A stretch of DNA of 64,000 nucleotides from Parabacteroides goldsteinii DSM 19448 = WAL 12034 (GCF_000969835.1 NZ_KQ033913.1:1317716-1381715); one strand, 5' to 3'. Shown: positions 19,491-29,017, numbered from the stretch's first letter. The notes: a model not told the origin generated them from the sequence alone. Made by a program: numbers and translations.

Positions 19491-22400
19491 TTACAATCTA
19501 CGCTGTAATAACTTTCCATCTTTATCATACAGCATCCGGCTGTAAAAGGCTTCCACCATAAGCGGGAAGACAAAGAGTGTGAAGAAAGTAGCCCCTATCA
19601 GTCCGCCGATGATGACGATGGCTAACGGGCGTTGGCTTTCCGAGCCGATACCGTGGCTGAGGGCGGCGGGCATCAGTCCGATAGCTGCCATCGAAGCCGT
19701 CATGAGCACGGAGCGGACACGGTCTTTCACACTTTGTTTTACAGCCAACGGCAAAGGTGTACGGTTTTTCAAGTTACCTTTTATATCGGAAATCATGATA
19801 ACCCCGTTCTGGATACAGATACCAAACAGCGCGATAAAACCGATACCTGCCGAAATCGAAAAGTTGAAGCGGGTAAGCAGGAGAGCGACAATCCCTCCCA
19901 CAGCCGCATAGGGTACATTCAACAGCACTAATCCGGCATCGCGGGCATTGCCGAACAGCACGAACAGGATGACGAAGATGATGGCAATACTCACCGGAAC
20001 CACCTGTGCCAGTCGTTTCGTAGCACGCTGCTGGTTCTCAAAGTCCCCCGTCCATTTCAGGGTATAACCTTCCGGTAGCTTCACCTGCCGGTCGACTTTT
20101 TGCTGTGCTTCGGCTACTGCCGTACCCATATCGCGGCCACGGACGGAGAATTTAACGGCACAGAAACGGGCATGGTTATCGCGATAGATAATCAGCGGGC
20201 CGGTTATCGTATGGATATCGGCTAACTCTTTGATGGGCACCATCGTCCCGTCGCGGGCCGGAACCAATATTTTTCCTATCTCGTCCTCGCTCCGGCGGAA
20301 GGCTGATTCGTAGCGCACCATGATATTAAACTTCCGTTCGTCTTCGTAAAGCAACGAGGCGCTCTTGCCCCCTATCGCCATCTCGATAATGGACTGCACA
20401 TCTTCTTTTGCCACTCCGTAACGGGCCAGACGCGATTCGTCGAGTTCGATACGCAGTTCCGGTTGCCCGATATTTCGTATGACTCCCAGGTCTTCGATGC
20501 CTTCGACGGTTTCCAGGACTTTAAAGACTTCGACGGCTTTCTTTTCCGACTCGTACAAGTCTTTACCGAACACTTTCACTGCAATCGAACCTTTCACGCC
20601 ACTGGCAGCTTCTTCCACATTATCGGTGATAGGTTGGGAGAAGTTGAAGTCTACGCCCGGATAGATAGCGAGGTCGTCCTCCATCTTCTCAATCAATCCC
20701 GCCTTAGTCAATTTGCTGGCCCACTCCTTTTCAGGATAAATGTCTACATGAAACTCGATATTGTAGAAGCCTGTCGCATCCGTTCCGTCGTTGGGACGGG
20801 CCGTTTGCGAAAGCACCTGCCGTACTTCGGGATACGACGCCAGTTCGCGGCGCATCCGGTTTGCCAGCTTAACGGACTCATCCAGGGAAATACTCTGCGG
20901 CAAGGTGGCACGGATATAAATAGAACCTTCGTTCAGCTGCGGAAGAAACTCAGTCCCCAGCAAAGTAAAACACCACAAACCAACGGCAGCCACCAGCGAG
21001 GCAATGCCGATAGTAGTCTTCTTATGTGCATGGCAACGGTCAAATATCGAAACGGATACCCGGTTTATCCACGCCAGAAACGGATTATGCCTTTCACGCA
21101 CATTCCTTTTCAACAGCATCGAAGAAAGCACCGGGACTAATGTCAACGTAAATATCAAAGCCCCCAGCAAGGCAAACCCGAGCGTATATGCCAGCGGACT
21201 GAACATCTTCCCTTCCACCTTCTGAAAAGCGAATATCGGAACCAGTGCCGTAATAATGATTAGCTTGGAGAAGAACACCGCCTTCGCCCTGTCTTTGGCC
21301 GTCTGGCGAATCAGTCCCATCTTACTCATCACATTGAAGGCAGGCATTCCCACCTCACGCGCCTTCCGGTCGAGAGCCACAAACAACCCTTCCACCATCA
21401 CGACCGCCCCGTCGATAATGATACCGAAGTCGATCGCCCCCATCGAAAGCAGGTTTGCACTCATTCCCATCGCCCGGAGACAGATAAAGGCGAAGAGCAG
21501 CGCCAACGGGATAATAATGGATACAATCACCGTTGTACGCCAGTCTGCCATAAAAATCAACACAATGAAAGTTACCAGCAAAATACCTTCGGCCAGGTTA
21601 TGCGTCACCGTCCGTACCGCCAGGTCCACCAGGTCCTCGCGGTCGTAGAAGGATACAATCCGCACATCTTCCGGCAACGCATTTTCCTGTATGTCCGCTA
21701 TCTTTTCTTTCAGGGCGGCAATCACTTCGCCCGGATTCTCTCCTTTCCTCATAACGACAATCCCCTGCACGACATCGTCTTCTTCCATGCGTCCCACCTG
21801 TCCCAACCGGGGCAGGCTCGATTCGTGGACGCTTGCCAGATGTTTCACCAGGATAGGCGTGCCGTTGATGTTCTTGACGACGATATTCTCAATCTCCTTC
21901 GTATCGTTGATCAGTCCGATGCCGCGTACCACATAAGCCTGCGAACTTTTGGTTATCACATCGCCCCCTACATTAATATTACTCTTTGCAATCGCGTCGA
22001 ACAGTTCCAGAGACGTCACGTTATAGTTAATTAGCTGGTTCGGGTTAACACTCACTTCAAACGTCTTCACCTCGCCGCCGAAGCTGACGATATCCGCCAC
22101 TCCCGGCACCGCCCGCAGCTTACGCTCGATTACCCAGTCCTGGAACGTCTTCAGTTCGCGCACTGTCCGTTTGTCGCTCCGCAGCGTATAACGGAAAATC
22201 TCCCCCGTCGGTCCGTACTGAGGCTGTACCTCCGGCGTAACCCCCTCCGGCAGGTCGGCATCGTTCAACAGGTTATATACTTGCTGGCGGGCATAGAAGT
22301 CATCCGCGTCATCGTCGAACATCACATTGATGACCGAGAGGCCGAACAGCGTCGTGCTGCGGATATCCGTTTTCTTTTGTACCGGATTCATCGCTATTTC

Positions 22401-22616
22401 GATGGGGATAGTGATAAACTTCTCTATCTCTTCCGCACTGCGTCCCGGCCATTGGGTAATGATTGTCACCTTCGTGTTCGTCACATCGGGAAAGGCGTCG
22501 ACAGGCGTATGGATAAAGCTCACTGCTCCCGCTATCACGGCTATGGCGGTACAGAAAAAGATAAAGAATTTATTCTTCAGCGAGAAAGCTATTATGTTAT
22601 CTATAAATGTATGCAT
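19491..22616 (-). CDS. CzcA/CusA-type heavy-metal RND efflux transporter
   Basis: The 1041-residue inner-membrane proton-driven pump has the expected RND layout: TM1 at about 13-33, a large periplasmic loop, a TM2-6 block, a second loop and a TM8-12 block. The fourth-TM motif DFGIIIDGAVVMVEG carries the Asp residues typical of the HME (heavy-metal) branch of RND pumps. The length fits the family. Whether it exports Cu/Ag or Zn/Co/Cd cannot be decided by eye. It is the third gene of the operon, between the membrane fusion protein and the response regulator. Confidence 0.93.
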   Translation of the reverse strand: MHTFIDNIIAFSLKNKFFIFFCTAIAVIAGAVSFIHTPVDAFPDVTNTKVTIITQWPGRSAEEIEKFITIPIEIAMNPVQKKTDIRSTTLFGLSVINVMFDDDADDFYARQQVYNLLNDADLPEGVTPEVQPQYGPTGEIFRYTLRSDKRTVRELKTFQDWVIERKLRAVPGVADIVSFGGEVKTFEVSVNPNQLINYNVTSLELFDAIAKSNINVGGDVITKSSQAYVVRGIGLINDTKEIENIVVKNINGTPILVKHLASVHESSLPRLGQVGRMEEDDVVQGIVVMRKGENPGEVIAALKEKIADIQENALPEDVRIVSFYDREDLVDLAVRTVTHNLAEGILLVTFIVLIFMADWRTTVIVSIIIPLALLFAFICLRAMGMSANLLSMGAIDFGIIIDGAVVMVEGLFVALDRKAREVGMPAFNVMSKMGLIRQTAKDRAKAVFFSKLIIITALVPIFAFQKVEGKMFSPLAYTLGFALLGALIFTLTLVPVLSSMLLKRNVRERHNPFLAWINRVSVSIFDRCHAHKKTTIGIASLVAAVGLWCFTLLGTEFLPQLNEGSIYIRATLPQSISLDESVKLANRMRRELASYPEVRQVLSQTARPNDGTDATGFYNIEFHVDIYPEKEWASKLTKAGLIEKMEDDLAIYPGVDFNFSQPITDNVEEAASGVKGSIAVKVFGKDLYESEKKAVEVFKVLETVEGIEDLGVIRNIGQPELRIELDESRLARYGVAKEDVQSIIEMAIGGKSASLLYEDERKFNIMVRYESAFRRSEDEIGKILVPARDGTMVPIKELADIHTITGPLIIYRDNHARFCAVKFSVRGRDMGTAVAEAQQKVDRQVKLPEGYTLKWTGDFENQQRATKRLAQVVPVSIAIIFVILFVLFGNARDAGLVLLNVPYAAVGGIVALLLTRFNFSISAGIGFIALFGICIQNGVIMISDIKGNLKNRTPLPLAVKQSVKDRVRSVLMTASMAAIGLMPAALSHGIGSESQRPLAIVIIGGLIGATFFTLFVFPLMVEAFYSRMLYDKDGKLLQRRL

Positions 22617-22626
22617 CGTTCCTCGT

Positions 22627-23712
22627 TTACTTTAAAGCGTTATAAACCAAAAGAGCATTCCGGTCGATAATCCGGTCGCCCTCTTTCAGCCCGGTTTCCA
22701 GGAAACAGTACTTATCGGTCTGTTTGAATACCGTCACTTCACGAGTCTGCAACACATTGTCGCTGCCTATCCCCACAACAAAATGACGACCGTTCTCAAA
22801 TATGACGGCACGGGCCTCCACACGGGGCATCACCTTCCCGTTCGCATCAGTCTGCACATAGACATTGGTGAACATGCCAGGTTTCAGCAGGTAATCTTCA
22901 TTCTTCAACTTAACCCGTATGCTCATTGTTTTGCTCTCGCTATCCAGCATATTATAGACCTTGTCAACCGTTCCGGTAAACTCCCTGTCCCGGTAAGCCA
23001 GTGTCGTTATGCGGACTGCCGCTCCTTCGCCAACCCTGCTGATATCGCTCTCGTAAACATCAGCCATCACCCAGACGTTATCCAATCCCGAAATCGTGAA
23101 CAACTCCTCCGTCTGGTCTGAACGTATCTGCATATTGCGGCTTACATTCTTCCCGATAACGAAACCGGAGACAGGCGATTGTATCTCATAAGTAGAATTA
23201 CCCGTAATATGGTAGATGGCATACACTTCGTCAATCCGCTTCTGCTCGGCCCGGGCATTTGCCGCTTCCTGCTCCGCCTGAAGGACATCACGTTCGGAAG
23301 CCATTCCGCTGTTGAACATATCCCGTGTAGCTTCCAGATTGCGGTCGGCAAGTATAATCTGCTGCCCCGCCTCCTTGCGCTGCTTCTCGTAATCAGCCAC
23401 TTCGCTGCTATGGATAACGGCGAGTATATCTCCTTTCTTTACATAGTCGCCCATCTCGACATTCACCTCCGTGATATTTCCTCCGAAGATGGGATAGACA
23501 CGCGCCAGTTGTTCCGGATTGAAACCGACACGCCCATTCAACAGCAACTCATTGCTCAGGGGCATCTCATGCACAGTCTCGACCGAAACCACTTTCTGCA
23601 AACTGTCGGTCAACATCAAAGGTGCCGGCGCTTCCTCCTGCCCGCCTGTTTTCCTACCGCACCCTATCAGTAACGGCAACAACAGCATCCATACAATACA
23701 ATTCTTTTTCAT
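22627..23712 (-). CDS. RND periplasmic adaptor (membrane fusion) lipoprotein, CzcB/CusB-type
   Basis: I chose the ATG at 23712 because it gives a clean lipoprotein signal (MKKNCIVWMLLLPLLIGC, lipobox LIGC); an upstream ATG at 23745 would add 11 polar residues before it. The barrel-sandwich halves (VEMGDYVKKGDILAVI and SPVSGFVIGKNV) flank a coiled-coil hairpin (about 120-175), followed by beta-barrel and membrane-proximal domains. It links the pump to the outer-membrane channel. Its stop is 10 bp before the pump gene. Confidence 0.9.
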   Translation of the reverse strand: MKKNCIVWMLLLPLLIGCGRKTGGQEEAPAPLMLTDSLQKVVSVETVHEMPLSNELLLNGRVGFNPEQLARVYPIFGGNITEVNVEMGDYVKKGDILAVIHSSEVADYEKQRKEAGQQIILADRNLEATRDMFNSGMASERDVLQAEQEAANARAEQKRIDEVYAIYHITGNSTYEIQSPVSGFVIGKNVSRNMQIRSDQTEELFTISGLDNVWVMADVYESDISRVGEGAAVRITTLAYRDREFTGTVDKVYNMLDSESKTMSIRVKLKNEDYLLKPGMFTNVYVQTDANGKVMPRVEARAVIFENGRHFVVGIGSDNVLQTREVTVFKQTDKYCFLETGLKEGDRIIDRNALLVYNALK

Positions 23713-23751
23713 TCTATTTCTCATATCCTTATATTCAATATTCATTAGGCA

Positions 23752-25026
23752 TTAATAGCTGAACACGTCGCTGCCCGTCACGGTATTGACTTCCTCCATG
23801 GCGAGGAATACATCTTTCTCCGTCTGGTAAAGTTGCAGGCAGGTTTCTTTATACGCCTGGTAATAGTCGATAAACTCCAGCAGGCTGATATTACGCTTTT
23901 GGTAGTTGCTGTTTACCCCCTCGATGATAGTCCCGAAGTCACGTTCCAGTTCAAAGTTGGAAGAACGATACAGTTTGACCGCCTTCTCCAGTCGTGCATA
24001 GCTGGTGAAAAGTTCCGTTTCCGCCTGCCGGCGGGCAAGTTCTTCCCGGTTCGTGTTTTGCAGTACGGCAAGGCGGGCAGATTTGATATTCCCCTGATTG
24101 CGGTTGAAGACAGGAACCGAGATGCTCAGTCCTACGGCAAAGTAATTATCACAGAAGTTACCTGCCCTGTCATAAGACCCTTTCAGGCTTACTTCGGGAA
24201 AGGCCAGCGACTTTTGCAAGCTCACATTGGCACGTGACACCTGTATATTCGTCCGCGCCATCTTCATATCCGGTCGCCCGGCAAGCCGCTCCGACAGTTC
24301 CGCAAAAGGGACTGCCCCGGTATCCATCTGTTTCAGTACCGACGCATCGAAGACCGGCTCAAACGTCTCGTCTGCCTCCAACCCCAGCAGCAACCGCATA
24401 TCCCCTTGCAAGGCGATAAGCCGGTTCAACGCATCATTCCTCTCCTGTTGCAGAGAAAGCAAAAGTGCCTGTATCCTCGACTTTTCGAGCAGGGAGATAT
24501 TTCCTTTCTCATTCTGCTCCTTCATCGCTTCCAGCAGTCGTTCCAGGTAATCTATCTCCTTGTCATAGACCGAGAGTGATTTCCGGGTATAATAAATCTC
24601 AATGAATTTGCTGTTCAACTCGCTGCGCAACGTGCGCAACACCTCTTCAAACTGGTAGACCGCCATCTCCTTATTTAGCTTCTCTACCCGCACCCGCTTG
24701 TTGCGTTGTCCTGCAATATAGATTAGCTGTTCAATCTCTATCACAGCTTCGCCTTCCTTCCCGACGTCGAAATACTTCCCGTTCAGACGGTTGTAGACAT
24801 TCTGTTCCAGCGAAATGACCGGGTTTTCAAACAACCTGGCCTGGATAACTCCAGCCTCGGCAATGTCGATATTATAACGCTCCGCGATCAGTTCGAGATT
24901 GCAGGTGGCAAAGCGCTGCCCAGCTTCCTGTAAAGTAAGTTTGACAGATTGACCCTCTGCCCTGGTGACATAGCAGAATACCGGTAAGACAAGTAATAAA
25001 AGAATGAATCGTTTACCCATGTGCAT
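23752..25026 (-). CDS. TolC-family outer-membrane efflux protein (CzcC/CusC-type)
   Basis: The protein has 424 residues with a signal peptide (about 1-25, VTRAEGQS) and two outer-membrane efflux repeats of long amphipathic helices. The pattern is typical of TolC-like channels. A start at the second ATG (Met3) is equally possible. It is the first gene of the czcCBA-RS-like operon. A -7 box TACCTTTG (25043-25050) lies 17 bp before the start, without a recognisable -33 box. Confidence 0.9.
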   Translation of the reverse strand: MHMGKRFILLLLVLPVFCYVTRAEGQSVKLTLQEAGQRFATCNLELIAERYNIDIAEAGVIQARLFENPVISLEQNVYNRLNGKYFDVGKEGEAVIEIEQLIYIAGQRNKRVRVEKLNKEMAVYQFEEVLRTLRSELNSKFIEIYYTRKSLSVYDKEIDYLERLLEAMKEQNEKGNISLLEKSRIQALLLSLQQERNDALNRLIALQGDMRLLLGLEADETFEPVFDASVLKQMDTGAVPFAELSERLAGRPDMKMARTNIQVSRANVSLQKSLAFPEVSLKGSYDRAGNFCDNYFAVGLSISVPVFNRNQGNIKSARLAVLQNTNREELARRQAETELFTSYARLEKAVKLYRSSNFELERDFGTIIEGVNSNYQKRNISLLEFIDYYQAYKETCLQLYQTEKDVFLAMEEVNTVTGSDVFSY

Positions 25027-25042
25027 CTCTTTTTTTTGAGCG

Positions 25043-25122
25043 CAAAGGTATAGGGCGGGGCATTTTACGTCCCTACGTATCCGATTAGAATCCTCTTAGT
25101 TGAAATTAGAATTTGATTAGAA
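25043..25122 (-). promoter_or_regulatory. Promoter and four-box direct-repeat operator of the metal-efflux operon
   Basis: A TACCTTTG -7 box sits at 25043-25050 on the minus strand, but no TTTG lies at the -33 position. On the plus strand TTAG cores occur at 25085-25088, 25096-25099, 25106-25109 and 25117-25120, spaced 11, 10 and 11 bp, three of them in the context (G/A)ATTAGAA. In-phase direct repeats about 35-75 bp upstream of the -7 box are what an OmpR-family activator would use at a promoter lacking -33. Confidence 0.6.
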
Positions 25123-25127
25123 CCGCT

Positions 25128-25598
25128 TCAATCATTTATTATCATGCGGTATGGAGGTTTAGGCATCATATCCTCCGTGGTAAGTGTCGGAGGAAATTTA
25201 GGATAGATAAGTTCCAGCCAGCGCAAATCTATAGGGCCGGGGACTTCTTCCACCCGTACACGGGCAAGCCCTTTCTTCTTAAATCCCAGTAGCTTTGCAG
25301 CGCCCGAGGATACGTCGATAATCCGCCCCTTACGGTGTGGACCGCGGTCGGTGACGCAGACTATCACGCTTTTCATATTCTCAAGGTTGGTGACACGCAG
25401 ATAAGTACCGAAAGGATGAGTGCGGTGGGCGGCAACCATCTCGTCTTTGTCATGGATACGGCCGCTCGATGATTTCCGACCGTGAAAACGTTCGTGGTAA
25501 TAAGAAGCAAGCCCCTCCTCCTGTCCCCATACGCCCCCTGTGCTTTGCAAAGCAATCAGCAGAAGAACGATATGGAACAAGCGGAAGGGCATGTGCAT
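25128..25598 (-). CDS. RlpA-like double-psi beta-barrel protein
   Basis: The protein has 156 residues with a signal peptide (about 1-25). The RlpA/DPBB core includes GLASYYHERFHGRKSSSG, AAHRTHPFGTYLRVTN and VTDRGPHRKGRIIDVSSGAA, with the catalytic-type Asp retained in TDRGP and DVS. There is no SPOR domain, so it lacks the septal peptidoglycan-binding module of E. coli RlpA. It is probably a periplasmic glycan-cleaving or glycan-binding protein. It follows the cytochrome peroxidase gene by 17 bp in the same direction and may be co-transcribed. Confidence 0.88.
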   Translation of the reverse strand: MHMPFRLFHIVLLLIALQSTGGVWGQEEGLASYYHERFHGRKSSSGRIHDKDEMVAAHRTHPFGTYLRVTNLENMKSVIVCVTDRGPHRKGRIIDVSSGAAKLLGFKKKGLARVRVEEVPGPIDLRWLELIYPKFPPTLTTEDMMPKPPYRMIIND

Positions 25599-25615
25599 TA
25601 TATAACTAATTTGTA

Positions 25616-26989
25616 TTATTGAAGCAACTCTCCGTTATACTCGCCGGTCAACGTACCGAGGAACGCCACAATCTTCGCCGTTTCGGCATCCGAGATACGT
25701 TTTCCAATCTGGAACTCATGCATCACCTGGATAGCATCCTCTATTGTGGTTATCGAACCGTCGTGCATATAAGGCGTTGTTAGCATTACATTACGCAGTG
25801 TAGGTGTCTTGAATTTATGACGGTCAGCCTCGTTTTTGGTTACTGCCCAGCGTCCGTTGTCACCATCCGTCAAGCCAGTGCCGCGGTAATCGAAATAATT
25901 ATCCTTGATACCCATATATTCATACGACTGTCCGCCCAAGTTCATACCGACGTGGCAAGTCGCGCACTTATTGTCTTTAAACAACTGGTAACCTTCCAGT
26001 TCCTCGGCTGTAAGGGCATTCTTGTCTCCTTGCAGGTATTTGTCGAAACGGCTCGGTGTAAGCAACGTCTTTTCAAACTCAGCGATAGCCTCCGTTACCG
26101 TCGACTGCGTAAACCCTTCGGGGAATACTTCAAGGAAGCGTTTGCTCAACTCCTTGTCTTCAGCCAGCTTGGCACAGATTTCGTCGAATGAAGCGCTACC
26201 CATTTCCACCGGGTTCAAAGGAGGTCCGGCAGCCTGCTCTTTCAGGTCGGCAGCGCGTCCGTCCCAGAACTGCACGAAGTTGAGTGCCGCATTATAAACG
26301 GTCGGTGCATTCACTCCGCCGAACTGGCCATGGATACCTTCCGAGAACTGCTTGCGATCTACTCCAGCCGTATTCAATCCGTGACAAGTGGCACACGAAA
26401 CCGTGTTATCACCCGACAGGCGTGTGTCGTGATACAAATCAAATCCTAAAGCAACCTTAGCCGAATCGGTCGGGATAGCAGCCATCAACGGTTGAACCGG
26501 TTCATTGGCAAACTCTTCTGCTACGGTAGGCGATACATAATTGTTCTTACGGACATCTTTCGCCCAAGCGATAATGACCGCTTTTTCGTCGTCATTCAGA
26601 CTGGTTCCCCAGTGCACTGTGTAATATTTGGCTGGAGGCATCGAACCGCTCAGGGCAGTGTTCTCCACTTTCGCCAAATCGACTTCCGACACAGGCTGTC
26701 CGTTATCCAGTGCTGTTAACATCGCTGTAAGGTCCAGATAATGTGTACCTTCTTTCATATCAGCCTGCACAACCGGACCGATAACCGGCAACTTTCCATA
26801 AAAAGGAACATTTGCGGTGGCCGAGTGACATTCCATACATCCGTTGTTACGGATAATCGAAGCTACCTGTTTTGCCTTGTCGCCCTCATGTTTCTTGTAC
26901 TCATTGGATGAGCACGAAGGCATTGTCAAAGCCAACGTAAGCAGTCCGGCAGGAAGTACCGCCATCTTACTAAAACTAGTGTTACGCAT
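25616..26989 (-). CDS. Tri-haem cytochrome c peroxidase (MauG/CcpA family) lipoprotein
   Basis: The protein has about 457 residues. Three CxxCH haem sites are visible: CMECH in an N-terminal haem-binding domain (about 45-50), then CATCH and CATCH in the peroxidase halves. Met/His ligand regions such as PYMHDGS are present. A lipobox-like LTMPSC follows the signal. The ATG at 26989 is chosen over 27022 because a -7 box TACTTTTG (27020-27027, minus strand) overlaps the longer start. The enzyme should reduce periplasmic hydrogen peroxide using cytochrome or quinol electrons, a nanaerobe or oxidative-stress role. Confidence 0.93.
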   Translation of the reverse strand: MRNTSFSKMAVLPAGLLTLALTMPSCSSNEYKKHEGDKAKQVASIIRNNGCMECHSATANVPFYGKLPVIGPVVQADMKEGTHYLDLTAMLTALDNGQPVSEVDLAKVENTALSGSMPPAKYYTVHWGTSLNDDEKAVIIAWAKDVRKNNYVSPTVAEEFANEPVQPLMAAIPTDSAKVALGFDLYHDTRLSGDNTVSCATCHGLNTAGVDRKQFSEGIHGQFGGVNAPTVYNAALNFVQFWDGRAADLKEQAAGPPLNPVEMGSASFDEICAKLAEDKELSKRFLEVFPEGFTQSTVTEAIAEFEKTLLTPSRFDKYLQGDKNALTAEELEGYQLFKDNKCATCHVGMNLGGQSYEYMGIKDNYFDYRGTGLTDGDNGRWAVTKNEADRHKFKTPTLRNVMLTTPYMHDGSITTIEDAIQVMHEFQIGKRISDAETAKIVAFLGTLTGEYNGELLQ

Positions 26990-27240
26990 AATTATTGGTT
27001 GTTTGAGATTTGTTTCCTGCAAAAGTAGATATATTTATTAAGATATCTTCACAAGATTGATAAGTTTTATTTATGGCGAGATAGGCTGTGTCTATATTAC
27101 TTTATCTGCAATGATTCTCCCATTGGTACAATACGGATAAATTTCGTCCTAAACGATAATTGTGCAAAACAGTTTCTTCTCCTCTCCTGTTTTTTATATA
27201 GCTTTGCAACACTATGTATAACAATTAAAGCAAAAAGAAA

Positions 27241-27840
27241 ATGTTTAAGAACAAAGCTTTGTGGATTACAATTGCCATTATCGTGGTACTTTTATTTGCC
27301 GGTTACTCCTGGGTAAAAGGCACTTACAACACAATGGTTACACAAGATGAAGGAGTAAAAACTGCCTGGAGCCAGGTGGAGAACCAATACCAGCGCCGTA
27401 TGGACCTTATTCCTAACCTGGTAAATACAGTCAAGGGATATGCAACGCATGAAAAGGAGACTCTGGAAGGTGTGGTAAGCGCCCGCGCCGAGGCGACCAA
27501 AACAACCATCGACCCATCCAACCTGAACGAAGAGTCGATGAAGAAATTCCAGGCTGCGCAAGGGGAACTGAGCAGTGCCCTCTCCCGCCTGATGCTCGTT
27601 ATCGAACGTTATCCGGACCTGAAAGCCAATCAGAACTTCTCCGAATTGCAGGCACAGCTGGAAGGCACAGAAAACCGTATCTCGGTAGAACGCAAGCGTT
27701 TCAACGAAACGGCGCAGTCTTATAATACCTATATCCGCAGTTTCCCGACCAATATCCTGGCCGGTATGTTCGGTTTCCAGCCGAAAGCCTATTTCAGTGC
27801 GGAGAGCGGTGCGGAGAAAGCTCCGAAAGTTGAATTCTAA
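27241..27840 (+). CDS. lemA: LemA-family protein
   Basis: The 199-residue protein has one N-terminal transmembrane helix (about 7-24), then the LemA helical bundle with NQYQRRMDLIPNLVNTVKGYA, ENRISVERKRFNETAQSYN and the terminal SFPTNILAGMFGF block. The function of the family is unknown; it is a membrane-anchored protein with a mostly helical domain. A -7 box TAGCTTTG lies at 27199-27206. The TPM-domain gene follows 21 bp later, a pairing common in Bacteroidota. Confidence 0.93.
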   Translation: MFKNKALWITIAIIVVLLFAGYSWVKGTYNTMVTQDEGVKTAWSQVENQYQRRMDLIPNLVNTVKGYATHEKETLEGVVSARAEATKTTIDPSNLNEESMKKFQAAQGELSSALSRLMLVIERYPDLKANQNFSELQAQLEGTENRISVERKRFNETAQSYNTYIRSFPTNILAGMFGFQPKAYFSAESGAEKAPKVEF

Positions 27841-27861
27841 TCCGATAAGTTCAGGTAAAGG

Positions 27862-28857
27862 ATGAGAAATCTGAATAGAATACTAACGGGTAAACGTCTG
27901 CCGGCTCTATGGCTGGCAGTCTTGCTGCTCGTATCCCTTTTCCCGTTACATCTCTCTGCGGCAAAAGATTATACAGTCGAAATGATACCTAACGTACGCC
28001 TTTCCGACCGGAATAATCACGTGAGCAACCCCGACGGAATCATACAGCCTCAGGATGTCGACCGCATCAACCGCCTGTTGCAGATTGTAGAAGACAGCCT
28101 GGGAATAGAAGTTGCCGTCGTTGCCGTTGAAAGTATCGGCGATAACGATGCCCGCATGTTTGCCACCGACCTGTTCCAACACTGGGGATTGGGAAAAAAG
28201 GACAAAGACAACGGACTCCTGATACAGCTTGTTACCGAACCTACGCAACGCTCCGTCGTTTTCGAGACGGGTTACGGCATAGAAGGAGTGCTCCCGGATG
28301 CAATCTGCTATCGTCTGCAACAGAGATATATGATTCCGGACCTGAAAGCGGGTGAGTATAGTACCGGTATGCTGAAAGGCGTAGCCGCCGTAAAGCAATA
28401 CCTGATGGCAAGCGATTATGAGCGTGCCGCCATGACGGGAGGAAACACTAGCAGGCAGTCGGAAGACGATAATCTTTTCCTGTGGTTATTCATGATTATG
28501 ATGATTGTATTTCCTGCCGGAATCTTTATTCTTGTCTCTTTCCTCAAATACCGTCCCCGTATCTGCCCCCGTTGCGGACAAAAGACGTTGGTATATGTCG
28601 GCCAGCAAGTTATACAGCGGGCTACTTACCAGTCGGAAGGACTGGCAGAAGATACGTATCGTTGCAAGAATTGCGGTTATACCGAAAAGAAAAATCGGAA
28701 CATCAGCCGGCTACGACGTAGCACAGGCCCTATCATTATTGGTGGTGGCGGACGAGGCGGAGGCTTCGGAGGTGGTTTCGGTGGCTTTGGCGGTGGTGGT
28801 GGCGGTTCCTGGGGCGGAGGACGCTCGGGAGGTGGCGGTTCCATCAGCCGTTTCTAA
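27862..28857 (+). CDS. TPM-domain (YgcG-like) membrane protein
   Basis: The protein has 331 residues. A signal sequence (about 12-33) is followed by a TPM domain (about 45-185; FATDLFQHWGLGKKDKDNGLLI and YGIEGVLPD motifs). After a transmembrane segment (about 206-226) come two CxxC pairs (CPRCGQK and CKNCGY) that form a zinc ribbon. The C-terminal tail is almost pure Gly with Arg/Ser/Phe. The TPM/zinc-ribbon/Gly-tail layout is typical of the LemA partner protein. Confidence 0.9.
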   Translation: MRNLNRILTGKRLPALWLAVLLLVSLFPLHLSAAKDYTVEMIPNVRLSDRNNHVSNPDGIIQPQDVDRINRLLQIVEDSLGIEVAVVAVESIGDNDARMFATDLFQHWGLGKKDKDNGLLIQLVTEPTQRSVVFETGYGIEGVLPDAICYRLQQRYMIPDLKAGEYSTGMLKGVAAVKQYLMASDYERAAMTGGNTSRQSEDDNLFLWLFMIMMIVFPAGIFILVSFLKYRPRICPRCGQKTLVYVGQQVIQRATYQSEGLAEDTYRCKNCGYTEKKNRNISRLRRSTGPIIIGGGGRGGGFGGGFGGFGGGGGGSWGGGRSGGGGSISRF

Positions 28858-28863
28858 ACACTA

Positions 28864-29017
28864 GGTCCCTGACTATTAAGGCATAGGTCTGGACAAACTA
28901 ATATAAAGGTCAGGACTCACTAATACCAGGGTGTACAGGATAATCGATTATGGTGTACACCCTGGCTAACTACCCTGTACAGCCTACCGGAGTAAGGTGT
29001 ACAGGGTAATTTTACGT
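28864..29017. repeat. 22-bp-period palindromic repeat array B (seven units)
   Basis: Units start at 28864, 28886, 28908, 28930, 28952, 28974 and 28996, exactly 22 bp apart. The first three carry GGTC-nn(n)-GAC dyads and the last four carry (G/C)(G/C)TGTACA dyads, so the palindrome is kept while its sequence changes. The second half is A/T-rich and often contains ACTAA. The array begins 7 bp after the TPM gene stop, between convergent genes. No ORF runs through it. Confidence 0.85.

Noticed and set aside
20463..21140. 225-residue plus-strand ORF
   Set aside because: Antisense shadow of the RND pump gene.
28864..29017. Array B as a CRISPR
   Set aside because: Units are contiguous 22-mers with no unique spacers, they drift from one to the next, and no cas genes are in the window.
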